Notes: generated from the sequence alone by a model not told the origin. A stretch of DNA of 64,000 nt from Anaerolineales bacterium (GCA_020634155.1 JACKCI010000001.1:1736001-1800000), one strand, 5' to 3'. Shown: positions 34,435 to 43,168, counted from the first letter of the stretch. A program made the numbers and translations.

Positions 34435-35868
34435 TTATGATTTATCCTTATCCAGAATGCCAAATTGATTAGCAGCCAAGACACCCGCGCCAAATAGCCC
34501 AATCAACAAGCCAAGGCGGGTATAGAGGGCATATTCGCCCGTGCTGTAACTGTCTTTGAATAGGTCAACGGTGTTATCAACGAGTTGGTCATTATTGTCG
34601 CCATAGAGGTCGTCAGCTTTGCCACGAATATTTGTGGTACTGACCGTCTTCCAAAAAGCAGAGAACAATACCATCACGATGAGCAGCCCAGCAATAGCTA
34701 GGACAGCAGTACGGGTATCCAATCGCTTCATGAGATACAAGACTCCCACCGCGGCAAGTGCAATGCCGAAAAGTGGTATGAAGATCAAGAAACGGTCAAT
34801 GAGCCGAATATCGCCAAAGCCAAGGTCATCACGATTTTCCTCACTTAACTTCTTGAGGTCAAAGGTAGGGTAATCGTCGTTGGCGGCTGTCCAAATAGAG
34901 GCAGGCGTCAAACTGGCCTTGTCACCACCAATCGAGGCTGGCATCTCCACCCAACTCATGAAGAAAAAGCTCAAGAACACCAGCACGCCCACCACAACGG
35001 CCATGCCGCCCATCCATTGACGGTAGCTGCTGCTAAAGAGCCAACGCTTGAGGTCATGACGGGTCTGGGGTGAGCGGGCTTCTTGAATGACATGGCGCAC
35101 CCGTTGCAAAGGCTTGGCACCTGCGGGGGGTGTCAAGAAGCGGTTGGCGACCAGAATCGGGCGGTCAACGTGTTCAAGACGGCTTGACCAGCGTGCGGCG
35201 CGGGGGTGGTCGGGGATGGCAGCCAATTTCTGCTTGGCTTCATCAATAAGCTTTTGAGCCTGTTGGAAGCGATCAGCGTCTTCGGCGGTCTCTTGATAGA
35301 GAGGTGGCATCTCTTTGGGTTCAAGCGAGATGGCGGGCATCTTGATATTGACCTTCGGTAGTTTGCGCCCTGCTCCGCCTTCGACAACCATATCCGGCAT
35401 TTCTGGTGATGCAGCGGGAGCGGGTGCAGGTGACTCGACCTTCACTGACGCAGACGGCGGCGGGGGTGTCGGGGATATGCCAGAAGTCGATGCGGCAACA
35501 TTAACAGCGTTAAGGTCAATCTCGGTCTTCATAACATCGGGCGGCGGGGTCACCGGAGGCGATACGGGTGTAGGCGGTGGTGTAGATGCGGGCGGGGTAG
35601 CAGGTGGTGTACTTTCCTCAAGAGCAAAGGGCGGGGTGGATGTGGATTTACCTAAATCTACCGACTCCACAGTGGTATTGAGAGACATCGTTGCTTCCAT
35701 GCTCGGCGGGACACTCGATTCAGCGGGAACGAGTTCATTGAGTTTATCTAGCCATTTCAGGGCAGTCGGGTTATCGCCCAGTTCAACTAGAATTTGGCGA
35801 GCCTCTTCGTATTTCTTATCTAAAATTAACTGCTGTGCTTCACGCAAGCGCTCTTTTTCGTTAGCCAT
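34435..35868 (-). CDS. Hypothetical membrane protein with TPR-like N-terminus, 477 residues
   Basis: Residues 1-50 form a helical pair resembling a TPR unit (AQQLILDKKYEEARQILVEL). Residues 60-180 are Pro/Thr/Ser-rich. A second helical repeat lies near 200-235 (AEDADRFQQAQKLIDEAKQK), then four membrane helices occupy the last 200 residues. I start at the ATG at 35868, because AGGAG lies 8 bases before it, while the GTG at 35877 overlaps that site. It is followed by the Crp/Fnr regulator 11 bases later. No family is recognised. A membrane platform for protein contacts is one guess. Confidence 0.7.
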   Translation of the reverse strand: MANEKERLREAQQLILDKKYEEARQILVELGDNPTALKWLDKLNELVPAESSVPPSMEATMSLNTTVESVDLGKSTSTPPFALEESTPPATPPASTPPPTPVSPPVTPPPDVMKTEIDLNAVNVAASTSGISPTPPPPSASVKVESPAPAPAASPEMPDMVVEGGAGRKLPKVNIKMPAISLEPKEMPPLYQETAEDADRFQQAQKLIDEAKQKLAAIPDHPRAARWSSRLEHVDRPILVANRFLTPPAGAKPLQRVRHVIQEARSPQTRHDLKRWLFSSSYRQWMGGMAVVVGVLVFLSFFFMSWVEMPASIGGDKASLTPASIWTAANDDYPTFDLKKLSEENRDDLGFGDIRLIDRFLIFIPLFGIALAAVGVLYLMKRLDTRTAVLAIAGLLIVMVLFSAFWKTVSTTNIRGKADDLYGDNNDQLVDNTVDLFKDSYSTGEYALYTRLGLLIGLFGAGVLAANQFGILDKDKS

Positions 35869-35920
35869 TGGCCTCACTCCTTGAATGTAGGTTCAGATTG
35901 GCACAAATCGGCAAAAAGCG

Positions 35921-35947
35921 CAAACAAGGGGCCTACGGTGGCCCCCT
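35921..35947 (-). terminator. Terminator after pruA
   Basis: On the minus strand AGGGGGCC pairs with GGCCCCT around ACCGTA, followed by TGTTTG and, a little later, TTTTT. Confidence 0.65.
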
Positions 35948-35967
35948 GTTGATGGTAATAGATGCGT

Positions 35968-37527
35968 TTAGAGGCGTTCTGCGATGCTCTTGGCTTGGGT
36001 AAAGAGGAGCAGGTAGTCTGGGCCGCCTGCCTTACTATCGGTACCACTCATGTTGAAGCCACCAAAGGGGTGAACCCCCACCAGTGCGCCTGTACACTTG
36101 CGGTTGAAATAGAGATTGCCGACATGGAATTCGCGGCGGGCGCGTTCCAAGCGGTCACGGTCACGGGAGAACAAGGCACCTGTTAGACCATACTCGGTAC
36201 TGTTGGCAATGTTGAGGGCATCATCAAAGTTTTGGGCCGGAATCATTGCCAAAACGGGGCCGAAGATCTCCTCTTGGGCAATCTTGGCGTCACCGGGGAC
36301 ATCGCCAAAGACAGTGGGTTGGATGAAATAGCCATTGGTATCGGTCTCTATGGCATTGCCACCCGCCAACAAGGTGTGATTCTCACGCCCGATGCGGATG
36401 TATTCCATGATGTCGCGGAAGGCGTTTTTGTCGATGACTGGCCCCATGTAGATGCCGAGGTCTTGGTCGGTTTCACCCACGCTCAACTTCTCGGTCAATT
36501 CAACAACACGACCTGCTACTTCGTCGTACACATTGCGGACAATGATGGCGCGACTACCTGCCGAACACTTTTGACCTTGGAAGCCAAAGGCGCTGGCTAC
36601 AATGTCACGGGCAGCGCTTTCGAGGTCGGCAGTTTCATCCACGACCACCGCATCCTTGCCACCCATCTCTAGGACAGTGCGTTTGAGCCAAAGCTGACCG
36701 GGGTGGACTTTGGAGGCCCGCTCAAAAATCCGCATCCCGATTTCCTTGGAACCTGTGAAGGCGATATAGCGCGTCAGGGGGTGGTCCACCATCGTGTCAC
36801 CGACGGTGCTACCGGGGCCGGGTAGGAAGTTGAGAACACCCGCTGGCAAGCCTTGCTCATAGAACAACTCCGCCAACTTATAGGCGATGGTGGGGCTGGT
36901 GCTGGCAGGCTTCATGATAACGCCATTACCCGATACAATAGAGGCCGAGGTCATACCCGTCATGATAGCGTTAGCAAAGTTCCAAGGGGGAATAACCACC
37001 CCAACGCCTAAGCCAATGTATTGGAGGTCAAGTTGTTCGGGGGCATAGGGGGCTAGTAGGCTGCTGGCGTTGTCCAAGCGCATCATTTGGCGGGCGTAGT
37101 ATTCAAGGAAGTCGATGGCTTCAGCGGTATCCGCATCAGCCTCTACCCAACTCTTGCCCACCTCGAAGACCATCCATGCTGAAAATTCATGTTTGCGGCG
37201 GCGCATCTCTGACGCGGCTTTGAGCAAATAACGTGCCCGTTCAAAGGCGGGAGTATATTGCCATGAGCGATAGGCGTCATAAGCAACCTGAACCGCTTTT
37301 TCTGCCAATTCCTTAGTGCCTTTGGCAAAGGTGCCAACGACTTCGGCAGGGCGGGCAGGATTAATGGAGTCAAAAGTCTCGCCGGGCCAGTGTTCTTCGC
37401 CGCCGATGACAATTGGGTATTGGCGACCCAAATTGGCACGGACATAGTCAATCGCTTCGGCAAAGGCTTGGCGATTGGCAGGGTTGCTGAAGTCTGTTAA
37501 AGGCTCGTTGCGAAAATCTGGCAGCAT
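35968..37527 (-). CDS. pruA: L-glutamate gamma-semialdehyde dehydrogenase (1-pyrroline-5-carboxylate dehydrogenase)
   Basis: 519 residues, the usual length for the stand-alone form. The aldehyde dehydrogenase fold shows the catalytic Glu in LEMGGKDAVVVDE and the Cys in GFQGQKCSAGSRAI. VVIPPWNFANAIMTG and FTGSKEIG also match the RocA/PruA branch. It oxidises glutamate semialdehyde to glutamate with NAD, the second step of proline breakdown. No proline dehydrogenase gene is adjacent, unlike in many bacteria. The upstream region has a good -10 and a palindrome overlapping it, suggesting control by a repressor. Confidence 0.92.
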   Translation of the reverse strand: MLPDFRNEPLTDFSNPANRQAFAEAIDYVRANLGRQYPIVIGGEEHWPGETFDSINPARPAEVVGTFAKGTKELAEKAVQVAYDAYRSWQYTPAFERARYLLKAASEMRRRKHEFSAWMVFEVGKSWVEADADTAEAIDFLEYYARQMMRLDNASSLLAPYAPEQLDLQYIGLGVGVVIPPWNFANAIMTGMTSASIVSGNGVIMKPASTSPTIAYKLAELFYEQGLPAGVLNFLPGPGSTVGDTMVDHPLTRYIAFTGSKEIGMRIFERASKVHPGQLWLKRTVLEMGGKDAVVVDETADLESAARDIVASAFGFQGQKCSAGSRAIIVRNVYDEVAGRVVELTEKLSVGETDQDLGIYMGPVIDKNAFRDIMEYIRIGRENHTLLAGGNAIETDTNGYFIQPTVFGDVPGDAKIAQEEIFGPVLAMIPAQNFDDALNIANSTEYGLTGALFSRDRDRLERARREFHVGNLYFNRKCTGALVGVHPFGGFNMSGTDSKAGGPDYLLLFTQAKSIAERL

Positions 37528-37564
37528 CTGATTCTCCTTAAGATTTTTTATCGGAAAGCCAAAA

Positions 37565-37596
37565 AGCGTTATGCTTTGTAAGCTAATTATAACGCT
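37565..37596. promoter_or_regulatory. Inverted repeat overlapping the pruA -10
   Basis: AGCGTTAT (37565-37572) and ATAACGCT (37589-37596) are exact inverted copies 16 bases apart. The right arm overlaps the -10 of pruA and the left arm covers its likely start of transcription, as expected for an operator. Confidence 0.5.
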
Positions 37597-37615
37597 CTTG
37601 ACAGGGGTGGGTAAA
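37586..37615 (-). promoter_or_regulatory. Promoter of pruA
   Basis: On the minus strand TTTACC (37615-37610) and TATAAT (37591-37586) are spaced 18 bases apart. The ATG follows 58 bases later. Confidence 0.6.
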
Positions 37616-37662
37616 AAGAAGACACTTAAAAAAGAATCAAATCAGCCATAAGGAGCGACTAG

Positions 37663-38073
37663 ATGGGCAACCAACGCGAAGAGGTGGTGGCAGAATTTCG
37701 GCGCAGTACGCGCACACTGGGGTTCTGGTGGCGCACCATTTTCACCTTAAGCCTCTATTATTGGGTTTTATGGCGGCGGAATAAGATTACTGTTACAACC
37801 CGCCGTGTCATTCAGCGTACCGGGAACATTGTTGGGGGTAAAGAAACTTCGATACAACTCACCCAAATCACCGATGTGACCGTTAGTACCGGTGGTTTAG
37901 GAACACTTTTAGGCTATGGCCTCATCCAGATTCAATCCGCTGGTAGTGGTGCATCTGAAATCAGCTTTGCTGGTATCGCCCGCCCCCATCGGCTCAAAGA
38001 CATTATCTTTGACCTACAAGATGGGGTTATTGATGGTGGCATGAACGGTGAAACCGCCAAAGTAGAAGGCTAA
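37663..38073 (+). CDS. Bacterial PH-domain (bPH2/DUF304-like) membrane protein
   Basis: 136 residues. A hydrophobic hairpin (about 18-36, TLGFWWRTIFTLSLYYWVLW) is followed by a PH-like beta domain with KITVTTRRVIQRTGNIVGG, TSIQLTQITDV and GYGLIQIQSAG, the standard pattern of bPH2 proteins. These small membrane proteins are poorly characterised. ATAAGGAG precedes the ATG. TTGACA at 37598-37603 may be its -35, though the matching -10 (GACACT) is weak. The phosphoribosyltransferase gene starts 9 bases after its stop. Confidence 0.82.
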   Translation: MGNQREEVVAEFRRSTRTLGFWWRTIFTLSLYYWVLWRRNKITVTTRRVIQRTGNIVGGKETSIQLTQITDVTVSTGGLGTLLGYGLIQIQSAGSGASEISFAGIARPHRLKDIIFDLQDGVIDGGMNGETAKVEG

Positions 38074-38082
38074 GGAAAACAG

Positions 38083-38628
38083 ATGGCACAACAACGCCCT
38101 ATCCGCCACGAAATCCTGACATGGGATGACGTGGATAAATTGGTGGACGTATTGGTACCGCAAATCCGTAGCGCGGGTCGTTTTGATGCGATGATTTTGA
38201 TTACACGGGGTGGGATTGTGCCGGGCGGCTTGCTGGCTGAGGCCCTTGATATTAGCGAGGTACTCACCGCAGCCGTCAGTTTTTCAGAAGACCCTTTACT
38301 AAAAGAAGAAATGAAAATCTGGCCTCGCTTTTTGCAGTTCCCAACCAATGCTTTATTGACTGGACGGCGGGTATTAACCGTTGATGATGTATGGGGCAGT
38401 GGGCGCACCAGCACCGCTGTCAAGAGCCGTGCCGAGGCAGCAGGGGCTGTTACCCATACTTGTGTTTTCCATTTCAATCCTTATCGTTCGCTTTTTAGTA
38501 AAGCCGAGCCAGATTTCTATGGAGCAATTACCGACGCTTTTATCGTCTATCCATGGGAAACGGATCGCGGATTATTGGGGATTTCTGGTTTCACCCCTAA
38601 CCCGATTGGCTCGCCAGAGACAAACTAG
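38083..38628 (+). CDS. Phosphoribosyltransferase domain protein
   Basis: 181 residues with a type I phosphoribosyltransferase fold: ITRGGIVPGGLLAEAL near residue 45 and the PRPP-binding loop RVLTVDDVWGSGRTST near residue 100. Its nearest general relatives include xanthine-guanine and hypoxanthine salvage enzymes and regulators that only bind PRPP. The substrate loop does not allow a choice. It lies between a PH-domain gene and a lipoprotein gene with short gaps, so it is probably co-transcribed. Confidence 0.85.
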   Translation: MAQQRPIRHEILTWDDVDKLVDVLVPQIRSAGRFDAMILITRGGIVPGGLLAEALDISEVLTAAVSFSEDPLLKEEMKIWPRFLQFPTNALLTGRRVLTVDDVWGSGRTSTAVKSRAEAAGAVTHTCVFHFNPYRSLFSKAEPDFYGAITDAFIVYPWETDRGLLGISGFTPNPIGSPETN

Positions 38629-38631
38629 CTG

Positions 38632-39432
38632 ATGATGAAACGCCTGATTCTAATTACCCTCGTCAGTTTATGGTTGACCAGTTGTGGTGGAGATAACAAC
38701 AAGACAGATACACCACCGCAGCCTGTTGCACCGACTGTCACGCCAACCACCGATGGAGAGGAGCCTGCTGACCGTCAAGTTGAACGACTTGACATTGCTG
38801 GCTTACCGATGACACGCGGGATTATCACCAAAGATAATATTACGGTGTTGGCCTCTAGTTATTTTACGCAAGGTAACTTACTGTATGTGAGTCTGTTGGC
38901 GCGGAATGACAATGATGCGCCTGTACGCCAAATCACGGTATCATTCTCCACAATTGACGCCGACAACTTACGCTTAAGCGATTTTAGCATCAGCAGTGCA
39001 TTCAATAGTATTCCATCGGGGCAGGTCATTGCCCTACAAGGCATCTTTCCCATTGGTGAGTATTATGACGGTATTTCGGCACTCGTTGTTGCTGACCTGA
39101 ACGACCCCGGAACCTATACTCCCTACCATGAAGCAGAAACAAGTGCAGAACTCGACCCAGAAAACAAGATGGTACGGGGAACAGCGTTAAATAATAGTCG
39201 TACCCCTCAGCCCCTCCAAGTGGCTTATTTCATCTTGTATGGAGAAAACCAAGAAGATTTGCTGGGTGTCATTCCAGCCATTCCGGTGTCTGGTCTAGAT
39301 CAAGGCATTTGGCAGCCCGGGGTCTCAATTAGCTATGAAGCACCCGTGACTGCCATCGCAGGGGGGGATTTAAGCGCTGTTAAAGCTGTTGGACTGATTG
39401 TGGCAGGTTATTCACTCACTTCTGGAAGCTAA
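38632..39432 (+). CDS. Lipoprotein, 266 residues, unknown
   Basis: The signal peptide ends in a lipobox, LTSC (Cys at about residue 18), followed by a polar Thr/Pro linker, so the protein is lipid-anchored outside the membrane. The mature part (about 55-266) looks all-beta, with two related segments beginning GNLLYVSLLARNDNDAPVRQ and MVRGTALNNSRTPQPLQV, like FxLYD-type immunoglobulin domains. No enzymatic motif. It starts 4 bases after the phosphoribosyltransferase stop and ends 17 bases inside the convergent gene. Confidence 0.78.
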   Translation: MMKRLILITLVSLWLTSCGGDNNKTDTPPQPVAPTVTPTTDGEEPADRQVERLDIAGLPMTRGIITKDNITVLASSYFTQGNLLYVSLLARNDNDAPVRQITVSFSTIDADNLRLSDFSISSAFNSIPSGQVIALQGIFPIGEYYDGISALVVADLNDPGTYTPYHEAETSAELDPENKMVRGTALNNSRTPQPLQVAYFILYGENQEDLLGVIPAIPVSGLDQGIWQPGVSISYEAPVTAIAGGDLSAVKAVGLIVAGYSLTSGS

Positions 39433-40345
39433 CAATCTTCCGTAGCAAATCAAACCAGAACGGGGCACCGAACATGGCTGCCCCAACCATAGCTGCCCAG
39501 CCAATAAACAGGTCCAGCGGCTCTGGCACAGAGCGGGTTGGGTCATTAGCCATTGCCAACTCTTTAGGCAAGCCAAACTGAGCCAGTTCTTGTTTAGTCC
39601 AGCCAACGGGAAGGCCCAAGGTCGATAATTCTTCCTCAAAAATCTCAACCGCATTGCGGTCAGCCGTGGTATCAGTAGTTTCTCCCGCAGGAGTAGCTTC
39701 TTGGGAGGTTTGCAACTGCTCAGAAGCAGATGCAACAACTGCATCGCGCACGGTAGGGGCTTTCCAAAGAGTCTCGCCAATAGCAATCGCGTTAAGATTG
39801 AAAACCAGCGTTACACCGACAGCAATCGCTAAAATAAACCACTGGGTCTGACGCTTAAACAGGGTTGTCAGCGCGTCCATCTTCTCATTAAACCAGCGTT
39901 CAATATCACCCTTCAGATGAACCAAGTCATCATATTTGCCACCTTTGAGGTGTTCCATCCAATACTCGACGGTACTGCCCCAGTCACCGGGGAGCATCTT
40001 GGTGGCATCGGAGAGGGAACCCGCCTCAGCAAGAATTTCAGCAAGGGCGCGAGCAAACAAGTCGGGGTCGATGTAGTCGGGTAAGGTCTCGTAATCAAGC
40101 TCAGATTTGAAAACGGACATGAATTTGCGCTTGAGTTTAATGTGATTCTCGCGGATAAGGGGATGACGCATCACTTGAGCGTAGACTTCTGGCCCCAACA
40201 GCTTGATAAGGCTTTGACTGAGAAGCTTGCCACGCGTGTTAATCATGCGGCTAATCATAGTGTAAACATTGGAGCAGATGGTGCTGACCACAAAGAAGAC
40301 AAAAACTAAGCCAACAGCGGTATCTAGTACAGCAGAACCAAACAT
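39416..40345 (-). CDS. Hypothetical membrane protein, 309 residues
   Basis: Three membrane helices, at about 8-30, 168-190 and 280-300. The N-terminus, VLDTAVGLVFVFFVVSTICS, resembles a widespread but uncharacterised bacterial family in which a first helix anchors a helical cytoplasmic domain, here 35-165. A polar Thr/Glu-rich segment (200-230) follows helix 2. No catalytic residues are apparent. A terminator upstream isolates it from the Nudix gene. Its 3' end overlaps the convergent lipoprotein gene by 17 bases. Confidence 0.7.
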   Translation of the reverse strand: MFGSAVLDTAVGLVFVFFVVSTICSNVYTMISRMINTRGKLLSQSLIKLLGPEVYAQVMRHPLIRENHIKLKRKFMSVFKSELDYETLPDYIDPDLFARALAEILAEAGSLSDATKMLPGDWGSTVEYWMEHLKGGKYDDLVHLKGDIERWFNEKMDALTTLFKRQTQWFILAIAVGVTLVFNLNAIAIGETLWKAPTVRDAVVASASEQLQTSQEATPAGETTDTTADRNAVEIFEEELSTLGLPVGWTKQELAQFGLPKELAMANDPTRSVPEPLDLFIGWAAMVGAAMFGAPFWFDLLRKIVSFQK

Positions 40346-40396
40346 GGGAAGCGGCCCTTTCTAAAAATCTATACATCTGAAAATGCAGTATAGACC

Positions 40397-40447
40397 AAAA
40401 AACAAATATTCGGCAGCCAGCCCCCATTTGCGGCTACCGAATATTTG
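40397..40447 (-). terminator. Strong terminator downstream of the Nudix gene
   Basis: On the minus strand CAAATATTCGG and AGCC pair with GGCT and CCGAATATTTG (outer arms 11 bases, exact), followed by TTTTTTGG. The 117 bases between it and the Nudix stop hold no supported gene. Confidence 0.88.
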
Positions 40448-40564
40448 CATCCCCATGTGCAGTTTTACCTGCGGAAGTTTGCTGTGTTGATATAACTTTA
40501 CCCTGAGTTAGCCCATTCTGTTCCTGTTGTTTTGCACAAGATGGCCCCAAAACTATTGTATGAA

Positions 40565-41110
40565 TTAGCTAAAACGACGGGCAGCTATCAGCAAACTGCT
40601 AACGGTCTTGGCGTCTTCGATTTCGCCACTCATGATTTTGGCAAGCGCCTCAGTCAGGGGCATGGTCACGGTGTGGATAAATTCGTCGCTATCTGCCGCC
40701 AAGGGGTCATGCACAAGGTCTTGAGCAAGATAGAGATGGATATACTCGGTGGAATAGCCCGGAGCCACAAAGATACCACCAAGGGAGGTGAGTTGATTGG
40801 CACGGTAGCCGATTTCTTCGCGCAGTTCACGGATAGCAGCGGCTTCTGGCGCTTCACCCTTGTGGTCAAGGGTTCCAGCGGGCACCTCTAATAGAACACG
40901 GTCAGCAGCCTTGCGGTATTGGCGCACCAACATCACTTGACCATCAGGCAATAATGGTACCACTGCCACCGCGCCAGAGTGCAAGATAATTTCTCGCTTG
41001 GCGGGTTGACCATTGGGTAAGCGCACCTGCTTCACATGGAGATTGACCACGCGCCCCTCATAAATAATCTCATCGCCAATTTCAATTTCAATGAGTTGAT
41101 CGTCTGACAT
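40565..41110 (-). CDS. Nudix hydrolase, ADP-ribose pyrophosphatase type
   Basis: 181 residues. VLLEVPAGTLD, followed by EAPEAAAIRELREEIGYRA, is the Nudix box, and VAPGYSTEYIHLYLAQDL is the segment typical of the ADP-ribose pyrophosphatase branch, which splits ADP-ribose to AMP and ribose 5-phosphate. The box has one extra residue between its first Gly and Glu (Gx6E rather than Gx5E). The gene begins just 11 bases beyond the terminator hairpin of the LysM gene, with its ribosome binding site AAGGAG touching the T-run, so expression may depend on read-through. Confidence 0.9.
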   Translation of the reverse strand: MSDDQLIEIEIGDEIIYEGRVVNLHVKQVRLPNGQPAKREIILHSGAVAVVPLLPDGQVMLVRQYRKAADRVLLEVPAGTLDHKGEAPEAAAIRELREEIGYRANQLTSLGGIFVAPGYSTEYIHLYLAQDLVHDPLAADSDEFIHTVTMPLTEALAKIMSGEIEDAKTVSSLLIAARRFS

Positions 41111-41121
41111 GGGTTCTCCTT

Positions 41122-41156
41122 AAAAAAATGAGGCCCACATCGGGTAGATGTGAGCC
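41122..41156 (-). terminator. Terminator or attenuator between the LysM and Nudix genes
   Basis: On the minus strand GGCTCACATC pairs with GATGTGGGCC around TACCC, and TTTTTTT follows closely. The Nudix ribosome binding site begins directly after the T-run. Confidence 0.85.
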
Positions 41157-41182
41157 AGTCAGTGCAGATAAGCAGATACCCC

Positions 41183-42466
41183 CTACCCCGTAAAGGTTGG
41201 GGTAGGAGTTGGGGTGTCAAAAAGGGTACGCTTGGGAATGGTTAAAGTTTGCCCTATTGACAGCAAATTGATGTCGGTCACCGTCGGATTAGCATTCCAT
41301 AATTGGGCCAAGGTGACATTGAATTGAATCGACAATTTATACAACGTATCTCCAGCGACGACAGTATAGCTAACAGGGCCAAGTGTGTTATCCAGTTCGG
41401 CAGGCGGCCCAGTCACCACACCACCAGAGCCATCACCCGTAAATGCGGTGGCGGTTGGGGTTGGGGATGGGATACGACCGCAACCGGGGATGATAATGTA
41501 ATCGCCCGCCTCGATATGGTCGTAATTGGTGATGTTGTTAGCAGCCGCAATCACCGCAATATCCATGAGATACGTGCGGGCAATCTGGCTGAGGGTTTCA
41601 CCGGGATCGATAAATTCTTCACAGTCGGGATACAGGGCCACCGTTGGGGTCGAGGTGGGGACAATCTGCCCACCACTCTGCGAAAAATCAACCGTTGCGG
41701 TTGGGAAGAAAGTGCCTTGCTGGGCCTGTGCGGTCAATGAGGCCTGCAAAATATAGGCCGTTGCCGTTTGTTGATTTGTATTCGGGGTGGGGCCTGTTTG
41801 AGCAACTGCCAAAGGCGTTAGGGTTGGGGCATTCGCCACTGTATCACTACCACCACCAATGCCACCGTTGCTGGAAACACCAAGAGGCGTGATGGTGGGG
41901 GGAGGGAAGGGTGTAAAGGTCAAAGTAAAGCGCAACGTGGGCGTCAGACTAGGCGTCATCGTGGGGGTCAAGGTATTCGACGGTGTTGGGGATGGCGTTA
42001 TAGTCGGTAGGTCGGTATTGGTTGCGGTTGGTGTCGCCGTTGGGGATGGTGTGTCCGTAAAGGTTGACGTGGGAGAAGCAGATGGCAGCATAAAGATGGT
42101 TGCAGACGCCGTCGGTGTCAAACTAGGCGGCAACTCCATCGTGGGTGTCTCCGTAAAGCCCACCCCACCCTGACCGGGAGTCAAAAAGTCCGAGAAGGTT
42201 ACCGTTGCACTCGGCGTTGGCGACTCAGAGGGGGTGGGGGAAAACCCTTCGGTCGGGGTTGGACTCAACATCATTAGTGTTGGGGTTGGGGTTGGACTCA
42301 TACTGTCGAGTCCAGTGCCGGGGGTCTGTTGGATATTGTAATTGATCGCAACATTACTACGCGGCGTAGGTTCTTTGTCCTTGCCTGCTGACCGCACACG
42401 ACAACCCGCAATCACCAGTGCGACAAAAATAAAACTCAATATAAGGGGATAAGTTTTCTTAAACAT
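41183..42466 (-). CDS. LysM lipoprotein with long Ser/Thr/Pro stalk
   Basis: 427 residues from the ATG at 42466, chosen because GGGAGG lies just upstream and the signal peptide starts there; the frame is open to 42589. Lipobox VIAGC gives a lipidated Cys22. Residues 35-280 are an extended Thr/Ser/Pro stalk. Two LysM modules follow, 281-328 (DPGETLSQIARTYLMD) and 366-411 (AGDTLYKLSIQFNV), then a short Thr/Pro tail. LysM binds peptidoglycan or other GlcNAc polymers, so the protein probably links membrane and wall. There is no catalytic domain. Confidence 0.9.
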   Translation of the reverse strand: MFKKTYPLILSFIFVALVIAGCRVRSAGKDKEPTPRSNVAINYNIQQTPGTGLDSMSPTPTPTLMMLSPTPTEGFSPTPSESPTPSATVTFSDFLTPGQGGVGFTETPTMELPPSLTPTASATIFMLPSASPTSTFTDTPSPTATPTATNTDLPTITPSPTPSNTLTPTMTPSLTPTLRFTLTFTPFPPPTITPLGVSSNGGIGGGSDTVANAPTLTPLAVAQTGPTPNTNQQTATAYILQASLTAQAQQGTFFPTATVDFSQSGGQIVPTSTPTVALYPDCEEFIDPGETLSQIARTYLMDIAVIAAANNITNYDHIEAGDYIIIPGCGRIPSPTPTATAFTGDGSGGVVTGPPAELDNTLGPVSYTVVAGDTLYKLSIQFNVTLAQLWNANPTVTDINLLSIGQTLTIPKRTLFDTPTPTPTFTG

Positions 42467-42536
42467 TTTACCTCCCGGCTTGGGCCGAGTTCTCCTGACG
42501 GTACTTAGTGTAGCATTAGAGCCACCGAGGGGCAAA

Positions 42537-43136
42537 TCATGATTCATGGAAAATTGCGGGGTCGATTTCACAGCCCGCAAAATTGGCAAAGGTCAAATCG
42601 GTAAAGGGCAATTGATAGTGTTCACAAACGCGCTTAAACAAAGCGATATAACTGCGGGGGATGATAGGTACAGCACCTAACCCAAGGTCAGCAAGGATAG
42701 TCTCAATGGTAGTCGGTACGCCCTCAATCTCTAAAAAATTACCGAAAGGGAGTTCATCAAGGACTATCTCAGCATCGGGCAAAGTAGGCCATTGGTAAGT
42801 GGTGCGGTATTTCTCGTAGGTCATGCCCCGCGCAAAGCCGAGATGCCGCAAAATAGCGTCCAAAATTGAGAAATCACCAACGCTGGTTTCAAGTTCCAAA
42901 CGTTGACGAATACCGTTGGCACCTACAGTCATCGGGCCTTTGTAGGTCAAGCGTGTTTGTTCATCTTGACGAAGACGGAGTACAATATCATTAGTCGCAA
43001 ATTCACGGTCGGGCGTATCATAGAGAACATTTTGCTCAAAGACACGCGGTTTGACCCTAATTGCCCGTTGCGCCAAGATACGTTGAATTTCCGTTGCATT
43101 AGAGATATAAATCTTACATTCGATTTCAAGAGCCAT
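42537..43136 (-). CDS. CYTH domain protein (class IV adenylate cyclase / thiamine triphosphatase superfamily)
   Basis: 199 residues. The N-terminal EIECKIYI provides the ExExK motif of CYTH proteins; VLYDTPDREFATNDIVLRLR and TYKGP continue the tunnel fold that binds triphosphate compounds. Characterised relatives hydrolyse thiamine triphosphate or inorganic triphosphate, or make cAMP. The specific reaction cannot be predicted, though VLRLRQDEQ..LTYKG is typical of the CyaB-like branch. AAGGAA lies 7 bases before the ATG. Confidence 0.87.
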   Translation of the reverse strand: MALEIECKIYISNATEIQRILAQRAIRVKPRVFEQNVLYDTPDREFATNDIVLRLRQDEQTRLTYKGPMTVGANGIRQRLELETSVGDFSILDAILRHLGFARGMTYEKYRTTYQWPTLPDAEIVLDELPFGNFLEIEGVPTTIETILADLGLGAVPIIPRSYIALFKRVCEHYQLPFTDLTFANFAGCEIDPAIFHES

Positions 43137-43162
43137 AAGGGTTCCTTCAATTATTAGGAACC

Positions 43163-43168
43163 ATTATA
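43163..43168 (-). promoter_or_regulatory. -10 hexamer of the CYTH gene
   Basis: On the minus strand CGCTATAAT ends at 43163, about 26 bases before the ATG at 43136, with AAGGAA between. The -35 region is poor. Confidence 0.45.

Noticed and set aside
40448..40564. Possible tiny minus-strand ORF (about 29 codons) running through the Nudix terminator
   Set aside because: It starts next to the hairpin, reads through both arms and has no ribosome binding site.
41900..42300. Repetitive GGGGTTGG/GTTGGGG-like sequence that looks like a tandem DNA repeat
   Set aside because: It encodes the Thr/Pro stalk of the LysM protein; the units are irregular in length and there is no conserved DNA period.
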